Part shown: one piece after another, positions 32,457 to 40,634 of the stretch
Numbering within the stretch: the stretch's first letter is position 1
How the letters are laid out: each line of letters begins with the position of its first letter
Assembly (NCBI GenBank): GCA_904419295.1
Contig: CAJFRA010000013.1
Location: 1 to 52,665 of the forward strand
Direction: 5' to 3'
DNA: 52,665 nt
Source of the DNA: Candidatus Pseudobutyricicoccus lothianensis
GTDB taxonomy: Bacteria > Bacillota > Clostridia > Oscillospirales > Butyricicoccaceae
Made by a program: the position numbers and the translations under genes
Notes under the pieces: generated by a model
What the model was told of the DNA's origin: nothing
Seen by the model: only the letters and a program-made list of their open reading frames with translations
Database searches by the model: none

Positions 32457-33537
32457 AGAATGCCTGGATCAGGATCATGCGGAACCACAGGCCCACGATG
32501 AGGAAGCAAAGGACGAGCAAGGCCGTATTTTCTGTGGTGCTCTCCCCTTTTTGCACTTTTTTCATCTGTTTTGTCAGGCCGATGGGGATGTAAAGCAGGG
32601 CGGGGTAAAAGCCCAGCAAGCTGATGTAATACAGGATCTCCGCCATGGTGATCCCTCCTTCCCGGATCCATGTGGTGTGGGTTTCCATATCCCCTGTGGC
32701 GGCGATCTCCGCCCAGCCCTGGTACATCACGGGAACAGTGGCGGGAAACGAGAAACTGCCCTCAGAAGCTGTGACAGAAGGCTCCCACAGGGTGGTGCTG
32801 TGTCCATAGGCAAAAGAAAAGGAGACAGAGTCCAGGGATTGCCCGGAATACGGGGCCCCAGCCGTCACATCCAAGCGGCCGGACAAAGGGAACTGGCTCA
32901 GGGCCGCTGGGCTTTCGATCTGGACGGTCAGCATATTGGCGCCGGGCCGTTGCACCGGCAGAGAGGCGGTGCGCAAGCTGCCGTCGCTGGCCCGGTATTC
33001 TACAGAGCAGACGGTCTCCCGGGTCTCTGCCCTGGTGGGGGTGCCGTCGCTGGATTCGGCGGTATAGGAGCAGGCCAGCAGATCTTGGTAGCAAAGCAAC
33101 GGGGGCGAGGTCCACCGCCAGGAAAACTGGGCCTGGATGGACTGGGACGAGGCTGCGCCGCAGCGGACCTCCACTTGAAGGCGGGCAACGGCCCCGAAGA
33201 AGCGAGGCTGCTCCTGCAAACTGCTGCCGTCATAGGAGCGGAGCAAGGCGATCTGCTCCGAGGTGTAACCGTACTTTGCCAGCACAGGAGCGGGCAGACG
33301 GGCCCGTTCCAGCAGCAGTTCTTCAAAACTATGCCCGGTCAAGGCAGAAGCGGCCTGAGGGGAAAGGCCCCGGGCCTGCAGAGCCGAAGGCGGGAGCTGG
33401 TGCAGCTGTTGGAAGAGCTGGTATTCCCCCACCCAGTGGGTCTGCACCGGCGCTGGAGCGGAGAGATGCTGGGCGGCCTGGGCAGGCAGCGGCAGCAGAC
33501 ACAGCAACAGGAGGCAAATGGACAAAGCTTTTTTCAT
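32455..33537 (-). CDS. Secreted membrane-anchored hypothetical protein, 360 aa
   Basis: Unrecognised family. A signal peptide (1-22, ending AQAA) is followed by a large extracellular part, predicted beta-rich, with two Cys, then two membrane helices near the C terminus (about 298-315 and 340-357) and a short Lys-rich loop. ATG 33537 follows GGAGGATC. It overlaps the upstream gene by four bases (ATGA), so the two proteins are made together. Confidence 0.75.
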   Translation of the reverse strand: MKKALSICLLLLCLLPLPAQAAQHLSAPAPVQTHWVGEYQLFQQLHQLPPSALQARGLSPQAASALTGHSFEELLLERARLPAPVLAKYGYTSEQIALLRSYDGSSLQEQPRFFGAVARLQVEVRCGAASSQSIQAQFSWRWTSPPLLCYQDLLACSYTAESSDGTPTRAETRETVCSVEYRASDGSLRTASLPVQRPGANMLTVQIESPAALSQFPLSGRLDVTAGAPYSGQSLDSVSFSFAYGHSTTLWEPSVTASEGSFSFPATVPVMYQGWAEIAATGDMETHTTWIREGGITMAEILYYISLLGFYPALLYIPIGLTKQMKKVQKGESTTENTALLVLCFLIVGLWFRMILIQAF

Positions 33538-34094
33538 GACAGATCCTCCTTTGCCTTTTTTCTTGCCGCTATGCCATGGGCCAGCAGAAGGCGCAAACCA
33601 TAAACCAGTATGCCAAACAACAGAATACTGGCAAAAGAGGGCCACGGCGGCCTGGTATACTCCACCTCAAACCGCCACCCGCCATAAAACCCTAGGGATA
33701 TCCCGGGATAAAGGGGGATCGTGCCCAGCAGCACGAGGAGCAGGCGGGAGAGCAGGAAAGGGCCGGCAAACAGGCAAAGGGCGGCAGCGGGCCGGGGAAG
33801 TGCCAACACCAGATAAAGAACAAAGAGCAAAACCAAGGCCAAGGCCGCCAGCCGGCTCCATTGATAGAACTGCTGGCGGTGGTCCAAAGTCTCCCAATAA
33901 AAAGAGAAGGTATCTTGCATGGATTCCGGCACGTCCATGCCAAAGAAGCTGTCGGTGCCCCCGGAAAGGGAATAGAACGCCCGCAGGTGAAGCCAGTGGA
34001 ATACAAAAACATAGCCGCCGGTGACCAGTGGATAAGCTAAAGTAAGGAAAGCGAAAAATACCCAATCGATTTTTCGGAATGGCTTCTTTTTCAT
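33534..34094 (-). CDS. Integral membrane protein, 186 aa
   Basis: Unrecognised family with about four membrane helices: WVFFAFLTLAYPLVTGGYV, LAALALVLLFVLYLVLA, a stretch around FLLSRLLLVLLG, and ASILLFGILVYGLRLLL. A loop near 40-70 carries an acidic SGGTDSFFGMDVPESM sequence. ATG 34094 follows GGAGGGA. It is translationally coupled to the secreted protein downstream, and they may form a membrane pair. Confidence 0.75.
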   Translation of the reverse strand: MKKKPFRKIDWVFFAFLTLAYPLVTGGYVFVFHWLHLRAFYSLSGGTDSFFGMDVPESMQDTFSFYWETLDHRQQFYQWSRLAALALVLLFVLYLVLALPRPAAALCLFAGPFLLSRLLLVLLGTIPLYPGISLGFYGGWRFEVEYTRPPWPSFASILLFGILVYGLRLLLAHGIAARKKAKEDLS

Positions 34095-34402
34095 AGCAGT
34101 TTCCCTCCGATCGGACAAGCGTCGAAGTGTCTGGAAGCTTTGGTGTTTTGAATGGGTATCGGCGGCATTTGGGGCTGGGCACAACAGAACTCTTATCTAG
34201 CAGACGAGGGCGCATCGAGCAGCGGTTCCGCACATCCCTTGCTATTTTCATTTTACTGGGATACATGGGAAAAATAAATATTCAATCAATACAATTTAAG
34301 AGTGCTAGATTTGTACATTTCGCCCTGTACAGCTTGTTTTTGTGATAAAGACATCTGTTTTTTGAAAGAAAACGAATCTCTGGCTCTTTGGGGAAGACAA
34401 AG
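34095..34402. other. AT-rich intergenic region
   Basis: No gene is visible. TGTACA occurs twice, at 34312-34317 and 34326-34331, separated by 8 bases; each is itself a palindrome. GATTTGTACA (34308-34317) is repeated at 35039-35048. A promoter for the minus-strand pair must lie here, but I could not choose one. Confidence 0.5.
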
Positions 34403-34437
34403 AAAGGCCGGGACAGTTCACAAACTGCCCCGGCCTT
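34403..34437 (-). terminator. Terminator of the 34448-34948 gene
   Basis: On minus, AAGGCCGGG-CAGTT pairs with AACTG-CCCGGCCTT with one mismatch, followed by TCTTTGTCTT. Confidence 0.75.
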
Positions 34438-34447
34438 GTGGGAAGCA

Positions 34448-34948
34448 TCAATAACCGGAAAAGAACCACTGGATGGGTTCGTCGTATTCGATGATGAACT
34501 CTTCCATCTTCTGTATTTCTTCATCGTTTTCCGCCTGGCAAAGCCATCGTTCCTCCTCCTGGCCCCGGACATGGTCGATGACACAATAATAGCTTGGCGA
34601 ATCTTTTGGCGCTTGGACTATATGGACAGAATAGAACTCTTCACCATTTTCGATCTGGATCATGTTGGGAGAACTGCCCGCCCCGATGCCCTGGAGTTCA
34701 TAGTTGACATAAGGCTTCAGATTTTGGAGGAATTCCTTGATAGATTCCTCCGCTTCTGGGGTAGCGGCCATTTTGCCCAGCCGTTGCCCTTGGTCACTGC
34801 GCTCGTCGCACCGGGTGTTGCGGATAAAATACTGGGCGCCCTCTGGAGTGGGCACCTCAAACCCTTGGCACCAATGGGAATAAAAGAGAAAGCCTCCAGC
34901 CCCTGCTATGAAAAGGATCAAAAAGAGCAATCCAACCCATTTCTTCAT
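34448..34948 (-). CDS. Hypothetical exported or anchored protein, 166 aa
   Basis: Unrecognised family. One N-terminal hydrophobic helix (about 4-22, WVGLLFLILFIAGAGGFLF) anchors a soluble, acidic domain with three Cys. ATG 34948 has a modest GGTGGGAT site. It has a strong own promoter preceded by a perfect inverted repeat, and a terminator, so it is a single-gene unit that may be regulated by a repressor or activator. Confidence 0.75.
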   Translation of the reverse strand: MKKWVGLLFLILFIAGAGGFLFYSHWCQGFEVPTPEGAQYFIRNTRCDERSDQGQRLGKMAATPEAEESIKEFLQNLKPYVNYELQGIGAGSSPNMIQIENGEEFYSVHIVQAPKDSPSYYCVIDHVRGQEEERWLCQAENDEEIQKMEEFIIEYDEPIQWFFSGY

Positions 34949-34981
34949 AGAATATCCCACCCGTTTATCATCTTTTGGAAT

Positions 34982-35010
34982 ATTATACAATGAAAAATGA
35001 AAGAAAACAA
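34982..35010 (-). promoter_or_regulatory. Sigma-A promoter
   Basis: On minus, TTGTTT (35005-35010), 17 bases, TATAAT (34982-34987), driving the 166-residue protein gene. Confidence 0.75.
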
Positions 35011-35021
35011 GCTGGATCCCA

Positions 35022-35046
35022 TACAAATCAGATCGCCTGATTTGTA
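35022..35046. repeat. Perfect inverted repeat, candidate operator
   Basis: TACAAATCAG-ATCGC-CTGATTTGTA has 10-bp arms. It lies 11 bases upstream of the -35 at 35005 and has no T-run on either side, so an operator is more likely than a terminator. Confidence 0.6.
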
Positions 35047-35083
35047 CAGCATTTCTGAGATACTGCCCACGTAACTGCCAACA

Positions 35084-35485
35084 TCACCAGCCGGTGTAGA
35101 AGAGTCCGGCCATTTTCAGGCACCGGAACAGCAGCACGGCCAAGGAAGAGGCTCCGTGGAGCAGGCAAAAGCAGCCGAGCCAACGGGATCGGAAGCGGAG
35201 TAACGACAGGCCCAGCGCCAAGCAAAACAGTGAGAGCAGCAGATAAGGCAGGTAAGCCAGGTATGGTGCAACCGGAATATTTCGGCGCAGCGCCGCCGTG
35301 CCGCCCCAGGTGCAGAGCACATGGAGCAATGTGCCCCAAAGCAGGAGCTTGGGCCCTCGCCCGACCCATTTGGAAAAATAGAAACCATCGGTGGCGGGCA
35401 ACAGGCCGGCCAGCAGCAGATAGATGGGGACATCCAGCAGCAGGCCCAGCTTCAAGATCTCTAAAATGGTCAGCCAGAATACCAT
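35084..35485 (-). CDS. Integral membrane protein, 133 aa
   Basis: Unrecognised family with about four hydrophobic helices (residues roughly 2-26, 48-64, 72-95 and 105-122) and few charged residues. ATG 35485 follows GAGGAGG. It starts 80 bases after the aspS stop, just beyond the aspS terminator, and probably needs its own promoter or read-through. Confidence 0.7.
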   Translation of the reverse strand: MVFWLTILEILKLGLLLDVPIYLLLAGLLPATDGFYFSKWVGRGPKLLLWGTLLHVLCTWGGTAALRRNIPVAPYLAYLPYLLLSLFCLALGLSLLRFRSRWLGCFCLLHGASSLAVLLFRCLKMAGLFYTGW

Positions 35486-35513
35486 CAGCAAATCCTCCTC
35501 TTGCACAAAGACG

Positions 35514-35554
35514 AAAGGGGGGCGCTGCAGAGATCCATCCTGCAACGCCCCCTA
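35514..35554 (-). terminator. Terminator of the hisS-aspS operon
   Basis: On minus, GGGGGCGTTGCAG pairs with CTGCAGCGCCCCC, followed by CTTTCGTCTTTG. Confidence 0.75.
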
Positions 35555-35564
35555 GGCTATTTGC

Positions 35565-37361
35565 TTATTCGGTTTTTGCCGGCAGGTCCAGAGAGATGCT
35601 CAGTTCCTTCAGCTGTTTTTCATCCACGGGAGAGGGGCAATGCATCATCAGGTCGCTGGCGTTCTGCACTTTGGGGAAGGCGATCACGTCACGGATGCTG
35701 TCCCGCCCGGCCATCAGCATCACCAGCCGGTCAAGGCCGTAGGCCAGGCCGCCGTGAGGGGGCGCGCCGTAGCGGAAGGCTTCGATCATGTGGCCAAAAC
35801 GCTCCTGGATATCCGCTTCTTCAAAGCCCAGGGCCTTGAACATCTGCTGCTGCACGTCGCTGCGGTGGATACGGATGGAACCGCCGCCCAGCTCTGTGCC
35901 GTTGAGCACGATGTCGTAGGCCTTGGCCCGCATGGCGATGGGGTTGGTCTCAAACAGGGGCAGGTCTTCGTCCTTGGGGGCGGTGAAGGGGTGGTGCTTG
36001 GCGTACAGGCGCCGGTTGCCCTCGTCGTCTTCGCCGTACTCGAACAGGGGGAAATCGGTGACCCACAACAGCTTATACACCCCTTCGGGGATGACGTCCA
36101 TCCGCCGGGCCACTTCGCACCGCAGCATGCCCAGGGCATTGAGGGCGGTCTCCCGGTCGGCGTCCGCCACGATCAGCACCAAGCTGCCCTTGCCGGCCCC
36201 GGCTTTTTGCAGCAGGGCCTCCATGGTGGCGGGCTGCAGGAATTTGGCGAAGCTGGAGCTCATCTCGCCGCTGTCGCTGATCTTGGCCCAGGCCAGGCCC
36301 TTGACCCGGTAGGTCTTGACGAACTCGGTCAGGCTGTCGATCTCCTTGCGGCTGAATTTGGCGCCGCCTTCGATGCAGATGCCCCGCACAGTGCCGCCTT
36401 GGGCCAGGGCGTTGTCAAACACGCCAAAGCCGCAGTCTTTCACGGTTTCCGAAAGGTCGAAGATCTCATAGCCAAAGCGAAGGTCCGGCTTGTCGGAACC
36501 AAAGCGCTCCATGGCTTCCTGGTAGGGCATCCGCTGGATGGGCAGCTGGATGTCCACCCCCAGCACTTCGTGGAAGACCCGCTGCAGGAACCCTTCGTTC
36601 ACTGCCATCACGTCTTCCTGGTCCACAAAGGACATCTCCAGGTCGATCTGGGTGAATTCCGGCTGTCGGTCGGCCCGCAGGTCTTCATCCCGGAAGCAGC
36701 GGACGATCTGCATGTAGCGGTCAAAGCCGGAGAGCATCAGCAGCTGCTTGTACTGCTGGGGGGATTGGGGCAAGGCGTAAAACTCGCCGGGGTGCACCCG
36801 GGAAGGCACCAGGTAGTCCCGGGCCCCTTCGGGCGTGGATTTGGTCAGCATGGGGGTCTCGATCTCCAAAAAGCCCTGCTCATCGAAATACTGGCGGGCC
36901 ACATGGGCGATGCGGTGCCGCAGGGCGATGGCCCGCTGCAGCGAGGGGCGGCGCAGGTCCAGATAGCGGTATTTGAGCCGCAGGGCGTCGTTGACCACCG
37001 CGTCGTCACTGATCTCAAAGGGCGGCGTGTCCGCTTTTTCATAGATCTCCAGGCTGTCGGCCAGGATCTCGATGCGGCCGGTGGGGATCTTGTCGTTGAT
37101 GGAGGAACGCTGGCGCACAACGCCCTCGATCTTCAAGGTGAACTCCGAACGGACGGTAAAGGCCAGGTCAAACAGCTCTTTGTTGTCCGCCTCGTCGAAT
37201 ACGCACTGGACGATGCCTTCCCGATCCCGCAGGTCGATGAAGATCAGGCCGCCCAGGTCCCGCATACGGGCGCACCAGCCGCACACGGTGACCCGCTGGC
37301 CGATGTGTTCTTCCCGCAGGGAGCCGCAGTAGTGGCGCTGGGGATTGCGAAAAATAGACAT
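35565..37361 (-). CDS. aspS: Aspartyl-tRNA synthetase
   Basis: Charges tRNA-Asp. At 598 residues it is the full bacterial type, with an N-terminal anticodon-binding OB fold (about 1-110), the class II core with motif 2 FRDEDLRADRQPEFTQ, a GAD insertion domain, and the C-terminal motif 3 GLAYGLDRLVMLMAG. ATG 37361 follows GATAGGAGTGG. It lies 18 bases after hisS and shares the T-box-controlled transcript. Discriminating or not between Asp and Asn tRNAs cannot be judged here. Confidence 0.98.
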   Translation of the reverse strand: MSIFRNPQRHYCGSLREEHIGQRVTVCGWCARMRDLGGLIFIDLRDREGIVQCVFDEADNKELFDLAFTVRSEFTLKIEGVVRQRSSINDKIPTGRIEILADSLEIYEKADTPPFEISDDAVVNDALRLKYRYLDLRRPSLQRAIALRHRIAHVARQYFDEQGFLEIETPMLTKSTPEGARDYLVPSRVHPGEFYALPQSPQQYKQLLMLSGFDRYMQIVRCFRDEDLRADRQPEFTQIDLEMSFVDQEDVMAVNEGFLQRVFHEVLGVDIQLPIQRMPYQEAMERFGSDKPDLRFGYEIFDLSETVKDCGFGVFDNALAQGGTVRGICIEGGAKFSRKEIDSLTEFVKTYRVKGLAWAKISDSGEMSSSFAKFLQPATMEALLQKAGAGKGSLVLIVADADRETALNALGMLRCEVARRMDVIPEGVYKLLWVTDFPLFEYGEDDEGNRRLYAKHHPFTAPKDEDLPLFETNPIAMRAKAYDIVLNGTELGGGSIRIHRSDVQQQMFKALGFEEADIQERFGHMIEAFRYGAPPHGGLAYGLDRLVMLMAGRDSIRDVIAFPKVQNASDLMMHCPSPVDEKQLKELSISLDLPAKTE

Positions 37362-37379
37362 AGTAATCCACTCCTATCT

Positions 37380-38735
37380 CTAGTCGTCGTTGTTTTCTTG
37401 AATGGGCTTTCCCTGGGCCATGGGAGCCACCCGCTGGAGCAGGTATGCAGGCACCTGGTCAAAAGGCACGCTCTGCTGTTGGCCGGTGGCCATCTCTTTG
37501 ATGGAGGCAGCGCCCGCCGCCACTTCGTCTTCCCCCAAAAAGATCACATAGGGGATGCCCAGTTTGTCGGCATAGGAGATCTTTGCTTTGAATTTTTTGG
37601 GTTCGTTGTATAGCTGCGCCCGCAGGGAGGCGGCCCGCAGCTGGGTGGCCAGGGTGATGGCCGGGCCCAAATCTTCTGTCATGGGGAGGATCAGCACATC
37701 CGCCGGCGCCGTCAGCAAGCTTTGGTTCAGCAGGCCCTGTTCTTCCAGCACATAGAACAGCCGGGTCAGGCCGATGGAGATGCCCACGCCGGGCAGCTGT
37801 TTGTCGGTGTAGTATTCCGCCAGGTTGTCGTAGCGGCCGCCCGAACAGATGGAGCCGATCTCCGGGTGGTCGGTCATCACGGTTTCATACACAGTGCCTG
37901 TGTAATAATCCAGGCCCCGGGCAATGGTCAGATCCACGGCAAAGTGGTCTTGGGGCACGCCGAAGGCGCCCATATACCGCACCACGGTGGACAGCTCCTC
38001 GATGCCTTGGTCCAGCAGGGCATCCTTGCCCCGCAGCCCTTCCAAAGCGGCCATGGGGTCGGCGGCTTCCAGGGTGTCCAGCAGGGCGCCGGCGGCTTCC
38101 GCGGCCACGGCGCAATCCTCTGTGAGGATCTGGATCACTTTATCCCGGCCGATCTTTTCCAGCTTGTCCACCGCCCGCATCACGTCGGTGGCCTGGTCCC
38201 CCAGACCGAACAGAGAAAACAGCCCGCCCAATACCTTGCGGTTGTTCACCCGGATCTTGAAACGCCGGAGCCCCAGGGCGGTGAAGGTCTGGTAGATCAC
38301 CGAGGGGATCTCCGCCTCGTTGGAAATGTCCAGCTTGCCATCGCCGATGATGTCGATGTCTGCCTGGTAGAATTCCCGGTAGCGGCCCCGCTGGGCCCGC
38401 TCGCCCCGATAGACTTTGCCGATCTGGTACCGGCGGAACGGGAAAGACAGGTCGCTGTAGTGCAGGGCCACGTATTTGGCCAGGGGCACGGTCAGATCAA
38501 ACCGCAGGGAAAGGTCGGCATCCCCTTTGGTGAACCGGTAGATCTGCTTTTCCGTTTCGCCGCCGCCCTTGGCCAGCAGCACCTCCGACGCCTCGATCAG
38601 CGGGGTATCCAGGGGCGTGAAGCCATAGAGCTGGTAAGTGCTGGCCAAGATCTGCTTCATCCGGTCGAACAGGACTTGCTGGGCAGGCAGCAATTCCATG
38701 AAACCGGAAAGGGTGCGGGGTTTCATTTTGCTCAT
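37380..38735 (-). CDS. hisS: Histidyl-tRNA synthetase
   Basis: Charges tRNA-His. The 451-residue class II enzyme shows motif 1 around YGFTPLDTPLIE, motif 2 in FRRYQIGKVYRGERAQRGRYREFYQADIDIIG (in parts), the histidine-binding ARGLDYYTGTVYE, and a C-terminal anticodon domain. ATG 38735 follows AAAGGAGAGAG; ATG three codons later is possible. First gene of hisS-aspS behind a T-box leader. Confidence 0.98.
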   Translation of the reverse strand: MSKMKPRTLSGFMELLPAQQVLFDRMKQILASTYQLYGFTPLDTPLIEASEVLLAKGGGETEKQIYRFTKGDADLSLRFDLTVPLAKYVALHYSDLSFPFRRYQIGKVYRGERAQRGRYREFYQADIDIIGDGKLDISNEAEIPSVIYQTFTALGLRRFKIRVNNRKVLGGLFSLFGLGDQATDVMRAVDKLEKIGRDKVIQILTEDCAVAAEAAGALLDTLEAADPMAALEGLRGKDALLDQGIEELSTVVRYMGAFGVPQDHFAVDLTIARGLDYYTGTVYETVMTDHPEIGSICSGGRYDNLAEYYTDKQLPGVGISIGLTRLFYVLEEQGLLNQSLLTAPADVLILPMTEDLGPAITLATQLRAASLRAQLYNEPKKFKAKISYADKLGIPYVIFLGEDEVAAGAASIKEMATGQQQSVPFDQVPAYLLQRVAPMAQGKPIQENNDD

Positions 38736-38797
38736 ACTCTCTCTCCTTTGCTGTTGTAGGGAGCGGCCCGGCAGGATGCGGGCCCGGTCAGGGGAAC

Positions 38798-39040
38798 AAA
38801 AAAACGCTTTCGCCCCCACATACATGGGACGAAAGCGTGACTCTTTCGTGGTGCCACCCAATTTCAGCGGAAGACTCCGCCCTTTGGCACTCCAAGGGTA
38901 CGGGGAGTGTGCCGTAGGCGTCTCCGCCCGCCGCTCCGGCGCTGTCTTCCCCAACCCCATTCTGTAAGCGCTTGCAGCCAAGGCGCTTTTCTCTGGTCCA
39001 GCGGGCGTTTGGGTACTCGGTCGCCTTCTTTGCGGTACTT
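38798..39040 (-). promoter_or_regulatory. T-box leader (tRNA-sensing riboswitch), probably tRNA-Asp
   Basis: The T-box GGGTGGCACCACG (38847-38859) is followed by a terminator, ACGCTTTCG paired with CGAAAGCGT plus seven Ts (38798-38838). Upstream, Stem I carries AGTA and a CCCAA/TTGGG helix. The specifier side reads GAA-GAC-A with codon GAC (Asp) at 38944-38946. The antiterminator bulge TGGC matches a tRNA ending GCCA, as tRNA-Asp does; tRNA-His, with discriminator C, would need TGGG. Uncharged tRNA should stabilise the antiterminator and switch on hisS-aspS. Confidence 0.88.
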
Positions 39041-39046
39041 GGCGTT

Positions 39047-39075
39047 ATTCTATACCTTTTCCCGGAAAAAGTCAA
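39047..39075 (-). promoter_or_regulatory. Sigma-A promoter of the T-box-hisS-aspS unit
   Basis: On minus, TTGACT (39070-39075), 17 bases, TAGAAT (39047-39052). The leader from here to the hisS start is about 305 nt. Confidence 0.8.
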
Positions 39076-39180
39076 TACGCTCTGCCCTGCTTTTATGGAA
39101 CGGCAATAGACAGGGTGGTGGAGACAGCCAATACCTGCCCCGCCGCCCCCGTTTTTATCGGATCGATCAATGGGAAGTCA

Positions 39181-39546
39181 TCAACGGAAGAACACGGATA
39201 ATTTCCTCCCACACAAAACGCCTATCATACAGCCTGCAACACTCAATGCGATATACAGCGCGCCCAAAAAGTACGCCTTTTTTTCAAGCAATGCAAGCGC
39301 TTCCAGTGAGAAGGTAGAAAACGTGGTAAAGCCGCCGCATACGCCTGTTTTCCAAAACAAGATAGCATTTGCCGATATGCGATCATTTTTTGCAACGATA
39401 CCGGTAATAGCCCCTATTAACAGGGCGCCCAGTAGATTGGTGAGCAAGGTCAGCACAGGAAATTCGGTTTTCGTTGGTATAAGACTGATTGCATATCTCC
39501 CCATTGCCCCCAGCGCCCCGCCAAAAGCGACAAAGAAAAAACTCAT
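39181..39546 (-). CDS. crcB: Fluoride channel CrcB/Fluc
   Basis: Exports fluoride as a dual-topology dimer. The 121-residue protein has four membrane helices and the family motifs GGALGAMGRYAIS, TLLTNLLGALLIG and GFCGGFTTFSTFS-like GVCGGFTTFSTFSLE. ATG 39546 has a weak GGGGGCC site. The gene is more AT-rich than its neighbours. Only one copy is present here, and no fluoride riboswitch fits in the short leader. Confidence 0.95.
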   Translation of the reverse strand: MSFFFVAFGGALGAMGRYAISLIPTKTEFPVLTLLTNLLGALLIGAITGIVAKNDRISANAILFWKTGVCGGFTTFSTFSLEALALLEKKAYFLGALYIALSVAGCMIGVLCGRKLSVFFR

Positions 39547-39592
39547 GTATGGCCCCCATCAAACTCCAATTTGCCCATTTGTTTGCTGCCCC

Positions 39593-39621
39593 AGTATAGC
39601 CGATTTTTCCGCCGCAAGCAA
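39593..39621 (-). promoter_or_regulatory. Sigma-A promoter of crcB
   Basis: On minus, TTGCTT (39616-39621), 17 bases, TATACT (39593-39598). The leader is only about 40 nt. Confidence 0.7.
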
Positions 39622-39814
39622 TCCGTGCTTTATGACCGCTTTTGTCCGCTTCATTTTGTGGGGCTGTGCGCCCCGGCCTTGCAAATAACCGCTCGATGAC
39701 CTATGATAAAAGCATCCGGTGTGCCCTTTTGCCGCGACGGGCCTGTGCGGCGGGGAGAGATCCTGCCGGCAAATGACCGAAATAAGCAGCGCTGACCGCT
39801 TTTTGGAGGGGAGC

Positions 39815-40261
39815 ATGAAAAAGTTAAAATGGCATGGCATAGCATTTTCCCTGCTGATATTGTTCATTTATATCATGGGAACTTATGATTTTTTTATGAT
39901 GCTGTCGCACAATGAAGCCTATTACGTGAGCAAAGGATATGGGGAGATCATCCATGATTACTTTACCGATTATCCTGTTGCAGGCTTGGTTTTGTGGGTC
40001 GGCAACCTGGTGAGCGGGCTCACAGCCCCCATCCTCTATTTGTTGAAAAACAAATGGGCCTATATAGCAGCATATGCTTCCTTTTTGTTCGATCTATTCC
40101 TGATCTTATTTGGAGCGATATGGAAGAATCGATTCGGCGTCTTTGACCTGCCGGTTATTTGCTTTGATATTTTCATTTTGATCATCACTTTTTTGTTCGG
40201 CGCATATCTGCATGTGCAGCTCAAAAATGGGAGGGGAATGAAAAAACAGAGCCATCCATAG
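39815..40261 (+). CDS. Integral membrane protein, 148 aa
   Basis: Unrecognised family with about four membrane helices (residues roughly 7-25, 48-72, 80-100 and 110-130), a Tyr/His-rich first loop (SHNEAYYVSKGYGEIIHDYF) and a basic C-terminal end. ATG 39815 follows GGAGGGG; in-frame sequence upstream has no ribosome site. It is AT-rich like crcB and divergent from it. Confidence 0.75.
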   Translation: MKKLKWHGIAFSLLILFIYIMGTYDFFMMLSHNEAYYVSKGYGEIIHDYFTDYPVAGLVLWVGNLVSGLTAPILYLLKNKWAYIAAYASFLFDLFLILFGAIWKNRFGVFDLPVICFDIFILIITFLFGAYLHVQLKNGRGMKKQSHP

Positions 40262-40634
40262 TAGGTCTTTCGGCTTGCACCAGAGCAGAGCAGGATGTTT
40301 GGCCTCATTGCGGCCCAACAACGCCCGGCTGGGGTTTCCAAGACCCCTGGGCCTGTACGGCGATACACAGCAAAAGGCCCACCTGGAAATTCCCAGACGG
40401 GCCTTGAAAACAATGGGAAGACAAGGCTTCCGCTCCCCTGCCTGTAAGGTCGAAAAAGGCAGGGCCGGGGACGCTTTATCCAAAAGAACGAAAGGAACAT
40501 TTGCATGGGGAACCGCCGGCAGGGCCGGGCGGCTTTTGTACTCCCCTGCTCCCCAAAGAGCAGGGTGCGGGCGACCGGCATGGTAGGCAGAACAGATCTC
40601 TGCCGCTTTGGCCTGACGCACCGCCGGGCGCATG
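40262..40634. other. Structured gene-less region downstream of mgsA
   Basis: No credible gene. It holds two perfect 8-bp hairpins with related stems, CCCTGCCT/AGGCAGGG (40436-40464) and CCCTGCTC/GAGCAGGG (40544-40565), plus a terminator at 40372-40406. It could be a long mgsA 3' UTR or an unrecognised RNA; it does not match tmRNA, RNase P or SRP RNA signatures that I know. Confidence 0.4.
40372..40406 (-). terminator. Terminator of the minD-mgsA unit
   Basis: On minus, AAGGCCC-GT-CTGG pairs with CCAG-GT-GGGCCTT and ends in TTTTG. It lies about 230 bases beyond the mgsA stop. Confidence 0.65.

Noticed and set aside
35640..37613. A 657-codon open frame on plus, antisense to aspS and the hisS end
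   Set aside because: It mirrors the codon pattern of a certain synthetase gene, gives a Gly/His/Val-rich protein with no family features, and has no ribosome site. Similar long antisense frames over recG, mrdA, the U32 gene and mreC were rejected for the same reason; GC-rich genes often leave the opposite strand open.
39547..39720. A possible fluoride riboswitch before crcB
   Set aside because: The sigma-A promoter at 39593-39621 leaves a leader of about 40 nt, too short for the motif. AACCGC and GATGACCTA do occur near 39688-39702, but on the strand opposite to crcB and without the 5' half of the fold.
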